From NCBI GenBank assembly GCA_047967505.1, contig CM106540.1: a stretch of DNA of 64,000 nt. One strand, 5' to 3'. Shown piece by piece: positions 47,034 through 56,285 of the stretch. Below the pieces are notes generated by a model that made no database searches, was not told the DNA's origin, and was given only the letters and a program-made list of their open reading frames with translations. The number at the start of each line of letters is the position of its first letter. The first letter of the stretch is position 1. This stretch comes from Dipteris shenzhenensis. Its lineage: Eukaryota > Polypodiophyta > Polypodiopsida > Gleicheniales. The translations under genes and the position numbers were made by a program.

Positions 47034-47309
47034 TGTTGAGAGTTCACGCTCAACATCATGTGATCATGTGTGCATAGCACCATCACGTGATCATATGTGC
47101 ATAGCACTAACCTTATAGAGTGCTATCAAGGAAAGGGTTAGATCCCCTAACCCTAACCCTAAATGGGTTTGTATATATTCTATTTTTTCAACTAAATCTA
47201 GTGTACAGTGTACAGTTAGTCGTACAGTTAGTCATTTGTGGTGTGCTCTCTAGCTGTGCCCTCTCTCCTCATCTCCACTCTTCTCCTCTCCCCTCTTCAT
47301 ATTTTGTCA
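47034..47309 (+). repeat. Copia 5' LTR, 276 bp, with telomere-like box
   Basis: TG...CA ends. It contains AACCCTAACCCTAAATGGG (near 47149-47168), a telo-box-like motif of the kind found in plant promoters, and a TATATATTC stretch shortly after. CACGTGATC and CATGTGATC palindromic motifs occur in the U3 part. Confidence 0.93.
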
Positions 47310-48036
47310 TGGTATCAGAGCTTGGTTCTGCCTTCCGCTGAGGTGCCATCCTTCTTGTGAGAGTGATTGAGAGATTGAGAGATCGAGAGAGATTGAGTGT
47401 TCCATTCTCTTCCGTTGAGAGAAAATTCCATCCATCGGAAGAAGATTTCCGTCATTGTTCTTGAGAGATTTTTGTCATTTGAGACAGAGTTTATTTGAGT
47501 GTTTCTTGAGAGTCTTTCAAAGAGAGATTTGTGAGAGACCTCCTTTGGATTTGCTGAGAGGGAGAGTGTTTTATTGAAAGATATATTCTCCTTCTCCTTA
47601 GGTAGAGAGAGAGCTTCTCTACTGCTGTCCTATTGAGATGAAGCATCTACAAGCCATGCAATAAGCTCCTATCTCCCGGGCTCATAGCGACTCACAACGG
47701 TGGCCTCCAAGCACTATAGCTCACAGCAATGCAACAGCGAGCTTCGACAACCCTCTAAAGTCCTACAATGAGCCCACGCCTTGAGAGTAGCACTCCTTCC
47801 ACTGACTAAAGCCTCATGGGCTCCCTTAACACACAGCCAATGCCACCCATGAGCCACCATCAAGCAACAAAATTAGTGCCTCATCAAGCCATCAACGACG
47901 GAATTGACTTCTGCTGCTATTCTAGGAGCTTTGCTTGCTGGTCACGGACTTCTGAAACATAGCCTTTAAGGCTCCAACAACTTATATCTTCGCATCGACC
48001 CGCCTTGCTCACGGGCTCATGCGCAACACTTCAAAA

Positions 48037-48446
48037 TTGCCCATGCAAGCCACTTCTACACAGTCAACAACGAGCCCCTGTAACGGCAACCACCCTACGG
48101 CTCCTGCAACGAGCTCCGGCTCTGTGTCAACTCTGCGCCAATGTGCTGCTACCTCCTGCGACAAGGCTCTATCAACTACCAAAGCCCATTCGAGGCTCCA
48201 TACCACCATCAACAGAGCGACCTCCAGCAAAGCCTAAGCTCCAGAGCACTTTAGGCTCCCAGCTTCCTCAGCGCACCTCCAAGCCTACGCGGCTCCTCCA
48301 CGACTCTGTAGAATTGCCCATGCAAGCCACTTCTACACAGTCGACAACGAGCCCTTGTAACAACAACCACCCTACGGCTCCTGCAATGAGCTCCGGCTCT
48401 ATGTCAACTCTGTGCCAACGTGCTGCTACCTCCTGTGACAAGGCTC
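48037..48446 (+). repeat. Repeated module replacing copia gag/protease
   Basis: TTGCCCATGCAAGCCACTTC through CTACCTCCTGCGACAAGGCTC (about 132 bases) occurs at 48037-48168 and again at 48313-48446, 276 bases apart. The region is unusually GC-rich compared with the rest of the element. It encodes a low-complexity Ser/Thr/Ala/Gln-rich frame in two registers. This sits exactly where gag, protease and most of integrase should be, so it is either captured host sequence or an amplified linker. Confidence 0.75.
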
Positions 48447-50255
48447 ATCCTTATGAAGCATTCACTAGACACAAGCCACACATTGGGCATCTCCGCATAT
48501 TTGGTTGCATAGCATATGCCCACATACATGATGATCATCACAAAAAATTGGATGCAAAATCACGCAAATGCATCATGGTTGGCTACAATGAAGAAAGCAA
48601 AGCATAAAATTGTATGATCCCATCAACCGCAATGTCATTATCTCCAGAGATGTAATCTTTGATGAGGAATCAGAATGGAAAACCTCACCTACACAAGAGA
48701 TAGAAGCATTGACTTCATAGTCATCGACAGAATAGGTTGATGAAGAAGAGCAAGAATTGCCAAAAACACCCCAAGCAGAGCCACAGTAGCTCAGATGGTC
48801 TACTAGGGAAAGCAGACCTCTAGCCAGATTGACATATGCTCGGAAAGGCAAAGCAATTCAGGTGGAAACCACCAACTATGCTCTTATGACTACCATCATG
48901 GCTACAGAAGAGCCATTGTACTTTGAAGACACAGTAGACAAGCCAGAATGGCAAACTGCTATGAATGAAGAAATGGATGCTTTGTATAAGAGTAATACTT
49001 GGGAACTATGCAACCTTCCACCAGGAAAGAAGGCCATAGGAAACAAATGGGTATACAAAGTAAAGTACAATCCAGATGGAAGTATTCAGAGATACAAACC
49101 TAGACTAGTTGCAAAAGGATTTGCACAACAATATGGTCAGGACTATGATGAAACTTATGCTCCCGTAGCAAAGATGGATTCCATACAGTTCTTGATATCA
49201 CTAGCGACACTCAGTAAATGGAATGTGTATCAGCTCGATGTCAAGAATGCATTTCTCAATGGTTATCTAGACGAGGAAGTCTACATGCAACAACTAGCAG
49301 GTTATGTTGAACCAGGAAAGGAGAATAAGGTTTGCCATCTCAAGAAAAGTCTCTACGGCTTAAAACAAGCACCCAAAGGTTGGTACAGCAGAATCGACAA
49401 ATATTTTGCTGATCTAGGATACATGAAGTCCAATGCAGATCATACTCTCTACTACAAATTTCAAGGAGAAGACATTACTATTGCACTTTTGTATGTAGAT
49501 GATCTGATTGTGACAGGAAGCAAGGATAGCTTCATCAAAAAATTGAAACAAGACTTATCTACAGAGTTCGACATGAAAGATCTTGGACTTATGCACTATT
49601 GTCTTGGAATTGAGTTTTGGATAGATTCAGATAGCACATTCATGAGTCAGCTCAAGTAGGCAAATCCAAAATAGTCTCATTGGAATGCAGCCAAAAGAGT
49701 CTTGAGATACATCAGAGGTACAAGACAGTTTGGGATAGAATACAAAGGAAGTCATCCACGGTTTCATGGATACTGTGATAGTGACTATGCCGGAGATCAT
49801 GAGACCAGGAGATCGACACAGGGATATGCATTTTTCCTTGGTCAAGGTGCTATATCATGGTTGTCAACAAATAGCCAACTGTTTCTTTGTCTTCGACTGA
49901 AGCAGAATATAGGGCACTCACTACAAGTGCATGTGAGGCTATATGGCTCAAAAGACTATTGTCAGAAACAAATTACTTTGATGAGTCAAAGCCAAGAACA
50001 ATATACTGTGATAATCAATAGGCTCAAACATTGGCCAAAAATCTAGTATATCACTCCAAGACAAAGCACATTGATGTCAGAGAGCACTTCATCAGAGAAA
50101 GAGTGTTACTTGGTGACATCACACTGCAGCATTGTGATAGCAAAGAGAATGTTGCATACATCTTTACCAAACCACTCGATAAAGAGCTTTTCGAGAAACA
50201 CCGATTAGTTCTTGGTTTGATGCAGAGGAAGGACATTCCCATTAAAGGGGTGTGA
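48440..50255 (+). pseudogene. Copia pol remnant: integrase C-end, reverse transcriptase, RNase H
   Basis: 48440-48680 encodes the integrase C-terminal part (HIGHLRIFGCIAYAHI, KLDAKSRKCIMVGY, SRDVIFDEESEW). 48829-49659 is the RT with NTWELCNLPPGKKAIGNKWV, RLVAKGFAQQYG, YQLDVKNAFLNGYL and the catalytic ALLYVDDLIVTG. At about 49655, QLK is followed by HWNAAKRVLRYIRGT; the connecting region that normally spans some 70-80 residues is deleted. RNase H follows (YCDSDYAGD, then TKHIDVREHFIRERV and DIFTKPL-like ...YIFTKPLDKELF) with a frameshift near 49890 and stops at 49657 and 49672. Non-functional as it stands. Confidence 0.9.
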
Positions 50256-50343
50256 TGGAATGTAATGCTCAGTCCTTCTTCGATTCCCCAAAATCATCAT
50301 CTTGAGGGAAGGCATACTTCATGATGTTGATCTTAAGGGAAGG

Positions 50344-50600
50344 TGTTGAGAGTTCACGCTCAACATCATATGATCATGTGTGCATAGCACCATCACGTGA
50401 TCATATGTGCATAGCACTAACCTTATAGAGTGCTATAAAGGAAAGGGTTAGATCTCCCAACCCTAACCCTAAATGGGTTTGTATATATTCTATTTTTTCA
50501 ACTAAATTTAGTGTACAGTTAGTCATTTGTGGTGTGCTCTCTAGCTGTGCCCTCTCTCCTCATCTCCACTCTTCTCCTCTCCCCTCTTCATATTTTGTCA
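50344..50600 (+). repeat. Copia 3' LTR, 257 bp
   Basis: It matches the 5' LTR except for scattered substitutions and lacks the extra 19 bases near 47205-47225. Directly preceded by the polypurine tract. Confidence 0.93.
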
Positions 50601-51239
50601 ACTTCTACTTTGAATCCCATGATCTCCAATGTGTTCGTGAACGAGGCAATGTCTACTTGTAGTTTTCTGGAATGCTCCAGGTCAATTGAAGGAGCCAAAA
50701 CTGATATTTCATTTTGTGTTGCTTGGAGCTTTGTCCTCAATGTATGTACTGCTGTCGAAAAATTCTCTTGGCATAGCCTATCTTGCTTGGCCTTATCTAT
50801 TGCATTTACATCTGCATCCACCACTTGACTTGCCTGGTCAAGTCTTATCTTCGCAGCATGCAAGATTTTTTGGCTGTTGACCTAGCTTAGGCATTGTGTA
50901 GTTTACAGACGGTGTACCATGGCCATGTGAGATTTGGGCAGATGAAGATCATGGCCCGTGAGAAATAGAGTGCCACCACAATTCCCCCTCCCTATACCTC
51001 AAGGCACTTTTGACATCTTCCTCCATTGCTATTTCGGAGGGGTCAGCTAATAGATTATTCTTTTGTTGGTATCGTTTATTTTTTTGTTGGAGCTTACCTT
51101 GTTGTTGGACCGTACAAACCATGCTTTCAGCGAATTCAGCCTAGTTGATAGTGAAACTGTCCTTTGTAGGGGCTTTTTTTGTAGCCTTGTAATGCTCAAG
51201 GGAAAAATCCCAAGCAAATCCAATCCCAAACTACATATT

Positions 51240-51510
51240 GGGGGGGGGCTCCTGGTAAATCCAAAAGTGAAGGTCCAAAGCCTCTTGTAGAAGGTCTGGG
51301 TTCCAAAGACTTTTGGCCTTCACCCTGTAGTCCTTTAACTTTCGTGTCTGACTGAACACAGTGAGCCATTCTCTTACTAGAAGGTCATTATCTATAATCC
51401 TTCACGAGCACTTCCCAACCATGCTAAGACCATAAACATCATGAAAATCCATAGTAGTACGACATAATCTCTTGGCTTGCAAATCTGTGGATGATCGAGA
51501 CATTCTTATA
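51240..51510 (-). pseudogene. Possible 5' exon of the unrecognised minus-strand gene
   Basis: On the minus strand an ATG at about 51500 opens MSRSSTDLQAKRLCRTTMDF. One TGA lies 35 codons in. After it, the same frame continues IIDNDLLVREWLTVFSQTRK and KSLWNPDLLQEALDLHFWIY to about 51245. The composition is protein-like and the strand agrees with the coiled-coil exon 370 bases downstream. Family not recognised; from 51060 to 51240 a decayed continuation (VWDWICLGFFP) is visible. Confidence 0.35.
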
Positions 51511-52199
51511 GCACCCGCTCACTCAAGGAGGCAGAGATGTGTAGTAAAACAGAGAGTGAGAGCTGCAACAACTGAGCTTGAGGACTTGCGAGGGAAAGTA
51601 AATGGAGGTAGAGCTTAGAACCTACGAAGGAGAGGATTGAATTGAGCTCAGGACCTGCGAGGGAAAGCAAAAGGCAACAACCTCTAGAGAAGTAGTGCAC
51701 ATAACCTGCCAGGGAGAGGATTTTAGGACGTGCTAGCGAGAGGATTCACCTAAGCTAGAGGACCTGCATGGGAGATGAGGGAGACGACGTGCGAGGGATG
51801 AAGCAGTAGTTACAACTGAAGTAGTGGTATCATGAAAGATTACAAGCTTACAGGGACACGTGCAAAATGCCCAATCATAATTTACATGGCTGGTGGATAT
51901 ATGTCACAAGCAAGCACCTCTTGAAACGTGCTAAAATTGTGCCTTTTTAGCACATGCTTTTAAGCACCAAAAGCATACAGACCAAGTGTGCTACCACCCA
52001 TATGACTTGGAGTCGGAAAAGATGGTGACTATTAATTTCCTTGGCTATCGTTTTTCCTACTTCTTTAAGGTACTTGTCAAGCTCATGTTTTAGGGTTTTT
52101 TTGGTAGGACATGGTGGAGGCCCAAAGTTGTATAGAGCGCAAATACTAGGATGAAGAGGACCCTGAGTGAACGAGTTACTATGGGCGTACAAGTTGGAA
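51511..52199. other. Spacer with GAGGACCTGCGAGGGA-type repeats and a short dispersed repeat
   Basis: Between 51570 and 51800 the phrase GAC(C/T)TGCGAGGGA(A)AG recurs about six times, an irregular purine-rich repeat. At 51957-52000 GCTTTTAAGCACCAAAAGCATACAGACCAAGTGTG matches 38269-38310 (same orientation), which follows the first GCTTT array. Confidence 0.6.
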
Positions 52200-52501
52200 G
52201 AGGCAAGCAAGCAATTGTTGGTCTGAGTGTGTAATGACGTTTGCGATAGTTCATCAGACTGGCCTAAACAGTTGGGAGATGCTTGCTATAGAGAGGTTGA
52301 GAAGATAGTTGGAAGTTCAATTTTTCCTTGAGCCCAAAATGTCGTATTTTTTAAAAGTAAAAACCTTGCAGCAGGCATTTTGGAGACACATTTCACTGGC
52401 GTCAATGTCTATTGGGTGAGTGCAAAAAATGTGGTCCAAACAGCACGTCATGTTTCCCTTGTGATATGAATCAAGTTTCCAAAAATGTGATGGTGAAGGT
52501 G
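52200..52501 (+). pseudogene. Fragment of a second copy of the DFTENY-family transposase-like gene
   Basis: 52412-52501 is clearly similar to 39565-39655. It encodes GECKKCGPNSTSCFPCDMN then VSKNVMVKV. The first copy has a stop where this one has the first cysteine, so here the CxxC...CxxC pair is complete, which supports a zinc-binding segment. Upstream (52315-52410) reads FFLEPKMSYFLKVKTLQQAF. The fragment is cut at about 52501 by the gypsy-related insertion. Confidence 0.65.
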
Positions 52502-52795
52502 TGTGGGTCACAGCGGTGACTCATGTGTCATGGGAATGTTGAAGAGATGCTGATGGAGCCTCCACTCCAAGCTACTCCTTTGAGAGCAATGCAAGGCACG
52601 AGCCGTCCCGCAAGTGTCACTCAAGTAGCCTCCAGATTGTTGCAATGTGTTTCCACGAGAGAAAGAGGGAAGGGGGAGAGAGGAGAAGAGAGGGGAGAAG
52701 GGAGGGATAGGGAGAAGGAGAAGGGAAGAGGAGAGTGAAGGGGGATGGAGTGGCAAACACAAGGGCACTACAATGGAAACAAGGGAACCCCGCTA
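52502..52795 (-). repeat. Inverted fragment of the gypsy LTR (R/U5 part)
   Basis: This is the reverse complement of 60883-61172, the downstream half of the gypsy LTR, including the purine-rich (here plus-strand) GAGAGGGAAGGGGGAG stretch and TGACTCATGTGTCATGGG. It lies between the transposase-like fragment and gypsy pol. The pol reads on the opposite strand, so a rearrangement has joined them. Confidence 0.75.
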
Positions 52796-54548
52796 GAAAG
52801 GAAGCATATAGCTTCCTAGATGGATTTTCAGGTTACAACCAAGTGTCGATCGCCCCACAAGATCAACATAAGACCACCTTTGCAACCGAATGGGGTGTAT
52901 AGGTAGCCAGGGTGATGATATTCGGATTAACCAATTCCCCTACTACCTTCCAATGGATGATGATCACGGTATTCAAAGAGTATCTAAGAGACTTTGTGGA
53001 AGTCTTCTTAGACAACATCTACATGAACTCGAAGTGGGATGACCACCTGAAGTACCTCAGGCTCGTCCTCCAAAAATGTCACTTATATCGAGTATCCCTC
53101 AATCCTCTTAAGTGCCAGTTTTGGGTCAAACAAGGTGTCATCCTGGGCCACATAGTGTCCTGGAATGGAATCTCTATGGACAATAATAAAATCAAACTCA
53201 TCTTGGAGTTACCGCCCCCCACCAATGCCAAGGGAGTCCAACGATTTATTGGCCACATGAGCTATTACAGGAGATTCATCTTATTCTATGCGAACATAGC
53301 TTGCCCATTATACAAATTGCCGGTATCCTCTTAGTGGACTGAGGAATGCCAAACATCTTTTGAAACCCTCAAACTAGGTCTAGCCACCGCACCAGTGTTA
53401 AGGTCACCCGACTAGAATTTAATATTCCATGTCCACATGATCTATGCAATCAAGAAGTGCAGGCACTACTTGTTGGCTAACAAGTTTGTCTTCTTTGAGG
53501 ACCATCAAGCATTGCTATACTTGGTCAACAAACCCTACATGATGGGACACATCACTAGGTGGATGCTGATCCTTCTAAAATTTGACTTCACAGTCGTTGT
53601 ACATAAAGGAAAAACCCACATCTTGGCCGACAACCTATCGAGGATCCCAAACAGTGAAGCCCCAACGAGAGTAGAAGATGATCTCCCCGATGCTTCTCTC
53701 TTCTTCCTCGACATCATTCCCGAATGGGCCACCAAAATTGGCCACTCCTTGGCCAATGGATTACCCCTATGCTAGGCCCTTAAGAAGGATAGAGCTCGCA
53801 ATATCATTAAGGATGCAGCACCATATCAGCTGATAGCCGGCGAACTATACCGCATGGGCAAGGATGGCATCTTGCAAAGATGCATGCGAACACGAATACA
53901 TCGATGTGCTGGAAGAAGCCCACTCAGGAATTGCAGGAGGTCATTATGCTATACTTATGTTTTTGTATGTAAAGTGCTACAAGGTGGTCTCTAGTGGTCA
54001 ACGCTCTTCATAGAGGCAACCGAATTCATCAAACGATGTGACCCATGCCAGCAAATCCAAATCTCACACAAGGCAAACATGATGCCCCTGATCGGAATCC
54101 AAACCGACCAACCCTTTGAAAAATGGGGCATCGATTTCATTGGTCCCATAAGCCTAGCAGCTAAGGTGACCAGGGTCAAATACATCATCCTGGCCACCGA
54201 CTACTTCACCAAGTGGGTAGAAGGAAGAGCCACGGTGAAGGCCGATGTGAGATCCCCTCCAAATTCTTATATGAACAAGTCATTACATGGTTCGGATGTC
54301 CATTGGAGTTAGTCAGTGACCGAGGAACTCACTTACTCAATGAAACGATAGCAATCTTGACTAGTGAGTTTATGATCATACATATGAAGTCAATGCCATA
54401 CTACCCTAGGGAAAATGGCTTGGCCGAAAGCTCCAACAAAACGTGCTATAAGATCATCACATGTACAGTAGAAGCCAGTCATACCGATTGGGAGCATAAG
54501 CTTGTGAATTTAAGCCTAACAGTTGTTCGCCAAGCAGTGGATATATGA
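52796..54548 (+). pseudogene. Ty3/gypsy pol remnant: RT, RNase H, integrase
   Basis: It begins inside the RT at SFLDGFSGYNQV (near 52815), so gag, protease and the RT start are missing. FGLTNSPTTFQWMM and then FLDNIYMNSK follow; the catalytic YxDD is read FLDN, with the second Asp lost. Next come LKCQFWVKQGVILGHIVSW and the RNase H (FEDHQALLYLVNKP, KGKTHILADNLSRIP). The integrase has CDPCQQ of the zinc finger and the catalytic core: WGIDFIGPI (D), LVSDRGTHLLNE (D) and YYPRENGLAESSNK (E), consistent with D,D35E. Stops lie near 53332, 53413 and 53773, with frameshifts near 53900 and 54250. The end shows no chromodomain. Confidence 0.9.
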
Positions 54549-56285
54549 TTTTATGTTCTCCCCATAGAAGCAACCAAAGAACACAGTATACTAGGACAAA
54601 CTTGGTGCTATGACGTAAATTGTCAAATTGACTGGTGCGCCCAAGCTACTTTGCTCACCAATCATGGCCAAACGTTGGTAGTTCTGTTGTGTGGACCAAA
54701 GCCCCAGTTCTTCAATTCCACCCTCGCCAGCCCGATACACAATAGTGAAGCTACACAGCAGGATAGACTGGAAGCCCTAGCCCCCACCAACACCCCACCT
54801 AAAGTCCTAGCTCAAAAGGGTAAGAAAGCTAGCCACAGTGGTAAACCGGTGCCATTTCCCGATGCCACCATCCTCTGCCTAGGAAATCCATGAGCTGCAA
54901 GTACAAGATGCTATCCTCTATGCCCAACGTCACTTCGATCGGACCCGAGTCCTAGAGAATGTTAAAGCAACAAGGAAGCCTCTTTTGAAACTATCTGTTA
55001 CAAGAAGAAAGCCACACCATTAGCCCGCACCCCCACCTCATCTATCGCCTCACCCATCGAATAGCTCGGTCAACACCAACCAAGAACGTTTCCTAGGTCT
55101 TTAAGTTGATGATGCAAACCCTAAAGGTGTCAAAGGCAGCACCACAAGAACCTATGTCTCCCTGAGACATAGCACCACAAGAACCTACTGATAAACCACG
55201 AAACAGTCTAGCCCCAAGGTACCGAGTATGCATTAGTACCACGGATGGTCAGACTCAACACAAGTATCGCCACAAACAGTCGAGGAACCCCGTAGGAACC
55301 GACCCCTCCCCCACAAAGAGTTACACAAGAACCTCACTCTGGGGATGAACACTCGAAAGTAATGGCGAACGTGCCCCCTCTGATGGTACTGTCCTACTCA
55401 CATGAAAGCAAGGGTCGGCTCCAAGGGTGGACTCACAAAAACTCACTTCTCCCAAGAAGATGGACCACACCACAACAATAAAGTCCAATGCAAATGTGCC
55501 CCTGGCATCTAAGGTAAAAAACAAGCTGGACACTTACTCTACATGGCTCCTTACATGCTATGCCATAGTACGGCGTCCACCTACACCGCATTCATCATAA
55601 TCATCGAGTCTAAGTCTAGGTGAGTCAGTACGGTAGGCATCTCACCCGACACACCCATAGCCCACTAGTCCCTGTTGAACACACCACACACTCACACACG
55701 GTCAGCACTAGGTGATTAGGATCCATTTTTGCATTTGTTCATCATCTTGCATGCTGACCTCACAATCACTCCCCCACCACACAAGTGCACTCTACTCACT
55801 CACTCTTTTTTCCCCCCACCACACCTCTCTCTCCTTCTTTTACTCTTTTACACAATCAGTATCCTGCCAGTCATCGCTATAAAGATATTCCACTAACCAT
55901 CATGATCCCAACATCCCACCAATCATCACCAATGCCATCAACAAATCATGTCGATCGTCACCATAGAGGTATCTCACTGACCATCACGATCCCAACATCC
56001 TGCCAGTCATCCCCCAAGAAGTATCTCACCGGTCAATGCCAAGGAAAGACACCGCTGACCGTCACCATCCGAGATCGCATCGCCTGTTGCCATCTTGTAT
56101 CACACCAGTCATGGTCTTTCCCACATCCCGTGGCTTGTTGCCATCGATTTACCGCACTGACTGCCACTATCTATTTACCCTGCCAACCATCGCCATACCC
56201 ATATCCCATTGATTGGGGGGATGGGAAATCAATATAAACAAGCTCATCCCATCGGGTCGTCGCCATAGAAATTGCCCCCAAACTC
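54549..56285 (+). other. Gypsy region after integrase, first part: decayed, with CATC-rich repeats
   Basis: 54549-54900 still reads like post-integrase protein (EHSILGQTWCYDV-type stretch near 54590, Pro/Lys-rich after 54760). 55850-56200 holds an irregular repeat built on CATCC(A/C)(G/A)CCAGTCATC and ACTGACCATCAC. At 56213-56238 GGGGGGATGGGAAATCAATATAAACAAG resembles a purine tract followed by a TATA-like box, about 165 bases before the next long open stretch. No firm gene. Confidence 0.5.

Larger units (their letters stand above)
47034..50600 (+). mobile_element. Ty1/copia element, 3.57 kb, both LTRs present, coding region mostly lost
   Basis: LTRs at 47034-47309 and 50344-50600 begin TGTTGAGAG and end TTTTGTCA. 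The primer site TGGTATCAGAGC (47310-47321) and the polypurine tract AAGGGAAGG (50335-50343) sit in the correct places. The flanking 5 bases are GCTTC and ACTTC, a target duplication with one difference. The LTRs differ by about six substitutions and a 19-base tandem duplication in the left one. Gag, protease and most of integrase are missing and RNase H is broken, so the copy is non-autonomous, yet it has the signals for mobilisation in trans. Confidence 0.93.
46995..50878 (-). pseudogene. Coiled-coil exon of an unrecognised minus-strand gene, split by a copia insertion
   Basis: On the minus strand 50863 down to 50601 is open (87 codons plus 2 bases). Subtracting the copia element (47034-50600) and one target-site copy joins it to 47028-46995. 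The frame stays open, from ...IMGFKVE into PNFEESIRDLE, and ends exactly at a GTAAGA splice donor. The joined segment is 99 codons. Its heptad-like pattern (AIDKAKQDRLCQENFSTAV, LRTKLQATQNEISVL) predicts a coiled coil. I recognise no family. The unbroken join shows the insertion is young relative to decay of the exon. Other pieces of the gene may lie at 51240-51510 and 42430-43198. Confidence 0.45.
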
